Part shown: one piece after another, positions 5,679-7,758 of the stretch
Position numbering within the stretch: the first letter of the stretch is position 1
Layout of the letters: the number at the start of each line of letters is the position of its first letter
Origin: Bacillota bacterium
GTDB taxonomy: Bacteria; Bacillota; Bacilli; Lactobacillales; Aerococcaceae
Reading direction: 5' to 3'
NCBI GenBank assembly: GCA_023442905.1
Contig: JAEZWY010000061.1
Location: 1-7,758, forward strand
DNA length: 7,758 nt
Notes under the pieces: model-generated
The model's database searches: none
Seen by the model: the letters and a program-made list of their open reading frames with translations, nothing else
Told to the model about the DNA's origin: nothing
Program-made: the position numbers and the translations under genes

Positions 5679-7301
5679 ATGGCAAAAGATATTAAATTTT
5701 CAGAAGATGCTCGTCAATCAATGGTCCGTGGGATTGATATTTTAGCAGATACAGTAAAAGTAACCTTAGGGCCAAAAGGTCGTAACGTTGTTTTAGAACA
5801 AAGCTACGGTTCACCATTAATCACTAACGATGGTGTAACAATTGCTAAAGAAGTTGAATTAGAAGATAAATTTGAAGATATGGGTGCTAAATTAGTTGCT
5901 GAAGTAGCTTCAAAAACAAATGATATAGCCGGTGACGGTACAACAACTGCAACTGTTTTAACACAAGCAATTGTAACTGAAGGTATGAAAAACGTTACTG
6001 CTGGTGCTAACCCAGTAGGTGTTCGTCGCGGAATTGACAAAGCAGTTCGCGTAGCTTCAGATCGTTTAGCTGAAATTTCAGTACCTGTAGATTCTAAAGG
6101 CGCAATTGCTAACGTTGCCTCAATTTCATCAGGCGACAGCGAAGTGGGCGACTTAATTGCAGAAGCAATGGAAAAAGTTGGCCAAGATGGCGTCATCACA
6201 ATTGAAGAATCTCAATCAATCGATACCTCTCTAGATGTTGTTGAAGGTATGCAATTTGATCGTGGTTACCTATCTCAATATATGGTAACTGATAATGACA
6301 AAATGGAAGCTGTTTTAGAAAATCCATATATCTTATTAACAGATAAAAAGATTTCTAATATCCAAGACATTTTGCCGGTCCTAGAGCAAGTTGTTCAAGA
6401 AGGTCGCGCATTATTATTAGTAGCTGATGATATTGACGGTGAAGCATTACCTACATTAGTCTTAAACAAAATCCGTGGTACTTTCAACGTTGTTGGGGTA
6501 AAAGCACCAGCCTTTGGTGACCGTCGTAAAGCTATGTTAGAAGACCTATCTATCTTAACAGGTGCGCAAGTGATTACTGAAGATTTAGGACTAGAATTAA
6601 AAGACACTACAATTGACCAATTAGGTGCTGCTAACCGCGTTGTTATCACAAAAGATGATACAACAATTGTTGAGGGTGCTGGTAATAAAGAGCAACTTGA
6701 ACAACGTGTTGCACAAATCCGTGGTCAAATTGAAGAAACAACTTCTGAATATGACCGTGAAAAATTATTAGAACGCTTAGCTAAATTAGCTGGTGGTGTT
6801 GCCGTCGTTAAAGTTGGTGCAGCTACTGAGTCAGAATTAAAAGAACGTAAATTGCGTATTGAAGATGCTTTAAACGCAACACGTGCTGCTGTTGAACAAG
6901 GTATTGTAGCTGGTGGTGGTACTGCCTTTGTCAATGTTAAAAGTGCAGTTGCTGACTTAGCTGAAACGTTAACTGGTGATGAACAAACCGGTGTACAAAT
7001 CGTCTTACGCGCTTTAGAGGCACCAGTTCGTCAAATCGCTGAAAATGCTGGTTTAGAAGGTTCTGTAATCGTTGAAAAATTAAAAGAACAAGCAGATGGC
7101 GTTGGCTTTAATGCAGCAACTTCTGAATGGGTAAAAATGATTGATGAAGGTATCGTTGACCCAACTAAAGTTTCTCGTTCAGCATTACAAAACGCAGGTT
7201 CAGTAGCTGGATTAATTTTATCTACTGAAGCAGCAGTAGCAAACCAACCACAACCTGAACCACAAGCGCCAGCAATGGATCCAAGTGCAGGTATGTATTA
7301 A
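5679..7301 (+). CDS. groEL: Chaperonin GroEL
   Basis: GroEL is the 60-kDa double-ring ATPase that encloses unfolded proteins together with GroES. The 540-residue product is full length and highly conserved. Visible features are the KFSEDAR start, GPKGRNVVLE (31-40), ATPase-site Asp51, the nucleotide loop GDGTTT (85-90), the apical substrate-binding surface with RGYLSQYM (195-202), catalytic Asp396 in RIEDALNATRA, and the chaperonin signature AAVEQGIVAGGG (403-414). GAGGTGA at 5664-5670 lies 8 nt before the ATG. The C-terminal tail (about 522-540) is Pro/Gln/Ala-rich and ends SAGMY, without the usual GGM repeats. It is co-transcribed with groES; the first visible terminator downstream is at 7526-7560, so the structured element after the gene would lie in its 3' UTR. 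Confidence 0.98.
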   Translation: MAKDIKFSEDARQSMVRGIDILADTVKVTLGPKGRNVVLEQSYGSPLITNDGVTIAKEVELEDKFEDMGAKLVAEVASKTNDIAGDGTTTATVLTQAIVTEGMKNVTAGANPVGVRRGIDKAVRVASDRLAEISVPVDSKGAIANVASISSGDSEVGDLIAEAMEKVGQDGVITIEESQSIDTSLDVVEGMQFDRGYLSQYMVTDNDKMEAVLENPYILLTDKKISNIQDILPVLEQVVQEGRALLLVADDIDGEALPTLVLNKIRGTFNVVGVKAPAFGDRRKAMLEDLSILTGAQVITEDLGLELKDTTIDQLGAANRVVITKDDTTIVEGAGNKEQLEQRVAQIRGQIEETTSEYDREKLLERLAKLAGGVAVVKVGAATESELKERKLRIEDALNATRAAVEQGIVAGGGTAFVNVKSAVADLAETLTGDEQTGVQIVLRALEAPVRQIAENAGLEGSVIVEKLKEQADGVGFNAATSEWVKMIDEGIVDPTKVSRSALQNAGSVAGLILSTEAAVANQPQPEPQAPAMDPSAGMY

Positions 7302-7313
7302 TAGAAAAGGGTG

Positions 7314-7412
7314 CGAGAGCCGACGCTCAGAGAGGGAACGTTGGAAGATTAGGGCAGTGACTGACGAAGTCAGTTCAACCTAATCTGAAACGCAGTCCTC
7401 TCTGGAGGCTCG
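7314..7412 (+). other. Long nested hairpin element downstream of groEL
   Basis: Several stems stack inward: GAGCC 7317-7321 with 7407-7411; CAGAGAGG 7328-7335 with 7397-7404; CGTT 7339-7342 with 7389-7392; AGATTAGG 7346-7353 with 7379-7386; and ACTGAC 7360-7365 with 7369-7374, closing a GAA triloop. That is about 31 base pairs in about 100 nt, separated by small internal loops. An alternative local hairpin (GAGC 7317-7320 with GCTC 7325-7328) competes with the outermost stem. The stretch is visibly richer in G and C than its surroundings and has no credible open frame. It could be a dispersed repeat of BOX or MITE type, a 3' UTR structure, or a small RNA; no family is recognised. Confidence 0.6.
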
Positions 7413-7496
7413 AACCCGACTACAGGATGTGAAGCTCAACCTCAAGGTGTGAGCGAGCCCGACTACGGGAAGCAGAGCTCAACTTCAAGGTGTAAG
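7411..7496 (+). repeat. Two tandem copies of a 43-bp repeat, with a partial third
   Basis: Unit 1 (7411-7453) and unit 2 (7454-7496) are 35 of 43 identical, sharing CCCGACTAC, AGCTCAAC and TCAAGGTGT. A third copy starts with CGAAC at 7497 and then diverges. Each unit can fold locally: CCCG-ACTA-CGGG at 7458-7469 in unit 2, and GCTCAACC with GGT/TGAGC at 7434-7454 spanning the unit boundary. A related motif, GGTGCGAG then AGCCGAC, opens the adjacent hairpin element at 7310-7323, so the two parts probably belong to one modular element. Confidence 0.75.
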
Positions 7497-7525
7497 CGAA
7501 CATTTAAGTGAATATCCAGAAAGTG

Positions 7526-7560
7526 TAGGACCCTGACGTCGATGTCACGGTCCTATTTTT
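7526..7560 (+). terminator. Rho-independent terminator after groEL and the repeat element
   Basis: TAGGACC (7526-7532) pairs with GGTCCTA (7549-7555), with an inner TGAC/GTCA stem (7534-7537 with 7544-7547), and runs straight into TTTTT (7556-7560). It lies about 225 nt after the groEL stop and is the first clear terminator for groESL. Confidence 0.88.
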
Positions 7561-7571
7561 GGTTCTATAAT

Positions 7572-7617
7572 AAATAGTGTTGGTGAGATTCAATTGAGTC
7601 TCATCGGCACTATTTTT
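7572..7617 (+). terminator. Long hairpin with T-run, terminator-like
   Basis: Arms 7572-7591 and 7596-7615 pair over 20 consecutive positions (16 Watson-Crick, 4 G-U) around an AATT loop, and TTTTT follows (7613-7617). It begins only 12 nt after the preceding terminator. It could be a second terminator, or a structure at an insertion-sequence end that blocks transcription from outside. Confidence 0.75.
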
Positions 7618-7689
7618 GTGTACGCAAAAATAGGACATGATATCCTTATTTCAAGTAAACCTCGACGAATACTGAAAGAAGGAAAATTC

Positions 7690-7758
7690 ATGTCCCATAT
7701 AACTATTATAAAACAACTTTGCGGAATTCTCGACAATAATATTCAAATTGGTGTACCA
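7690..7758 (+). CDS. 5' end of a possible transposase gene, cut by the window edge
   Basis: ATG 7690 follows AAGGA (7679-7683) by 6 nt, an ideal spacing. The frame is open for all 23 codons to the edge, beginning MSHITIIKQLCGILDNNIQI. The pattern of a short hydrophobic helix followed by GI-D-NNI recalls ISL3-family transposase N-termini, which commonly read LLGI/L-x-D-x-NI before a zinc-finger segment. The remaining sequence is missing, so the family is tentative and another gene type is possible. Confidence 0.45.
   Translation, partial: MSHITIIKQLCGILDNNIQIGVP

Larger units (their letters stand above)
7561..7758 (+). mobile_element. Probable left end of an insertion sequence, possibly ISL3 family
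   Basis: From about 7561 (GGTTCTATAA) the sequence shows the layout of an insertion-sequence end: a subterminal hairpin, a short leader, then a ribosome binding site and the start of an open frame running off the window. The left boundary is a guess based on where the groESL terminator's T-run stops; the other end and any target duplication lie outside. The family suggestion rests on the weak likeness of the first residues to ISL3-type transposases. Confidence 0.4.

Noticed and set aside
5804..6934. Long antisense open frames inside groEL
   Set aside because: They are shadows of the strong codon bias of groEL; the products are Ser/Thr/Ala-rich without family features and have no ribosome binding sites.
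7309..7412. tRNA or other standard RNA gene
   Set aside because: The nested single-axis hairpin has no cloverleaf, anticodon arm or CCA-type acceptor pattern, and no rRNA or common riboswitch motif is recognised.
7411..7496. CRISPR array
   Set aside because: The 43-bp units are directly adjacent with no unique spacers and differ at 8 positions; there are no cas genes.

Overview
The window looks like chromosomal DNA from a low-GC Gram-positive bacterium, most likely a member of the Lactobacillales (an Aerococcaceae- or Carnobacteriaceae-like lineage is my guess). The grounds are the AT-rich coding bias, strong AGGAGG-type ribosome binding sites, rho-independent terminators, and a conserved Firmicute gene block (ABC-F protein, rex, a YdiK-like membrane protein, groES, groEL) under CtsR and CIRCE control. 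The genus is inference; the sequence does not prove it.

Left part (1-1920). A minus-strand gene starts near position 79 and runs off the left edge, with a plausible promoter at 113-141. About 490 bp of AT-rich non-coding DNA separates it from a two-gene plus-strand unit: a small single-domain cupin (566-976) and an HpcH/HpaI-family class II aldolase (1036-1848). The two probably form a small catabolic operon for a sugar acid or 2-oxo acid; the substrate cannot be read from the sequence. A perfect 16-bp inverted repeat at 1872-1918 ends this unit and also the convergent ABC-F gene.

Middle part (1923-5060). A YdiF-type ABC-F ATPase (minus) is divergent from rex (plus), the NADH-sensing redox repressor. 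The rex promoter carries a TTGTG-N7-CACAA palindrome over its -35 region, consistent with autoregulation. Rex ends at a strong hairpin terminator. A convergent 64-codon two-helix membrane protein resembling B. subtilis YdiK (DUF4305) follows. In B. subtilis the same order is ydiF-rex-tatAy-tatCy-ydiK-ydiL-groES-groEL; the Tat genes and ydiL are absent here.

Right part (5061-7301). groES and groEL form the chaperonin operon. Upstream lie, in order, a CtsR-type heptad repeat, a sigma-A-like promoter, a CIRCE element for HrcA, and a small leader hairpin. This implies dual heat-shock repression.

Right end (7302-7758). Downstream of groEL is an unusual, more GC-rich non-coding stretch. It holds a roughly 100-nt nested hairpin (7314-7412) built of several stacked stems, then two tandem 43-bp repeats (7411-7496), then a strong terminator (7526-7560). 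A second long hairpin (7572-7615) sits immediately after. It is followed by a well-spaced ribosome binding site and the first 23 codons of what may be an ISL3-type transposase, so the window probably ends inside an insertion sequence whose left end abuts the groESL terminator. The structured repeat element is the least explained object in the window.
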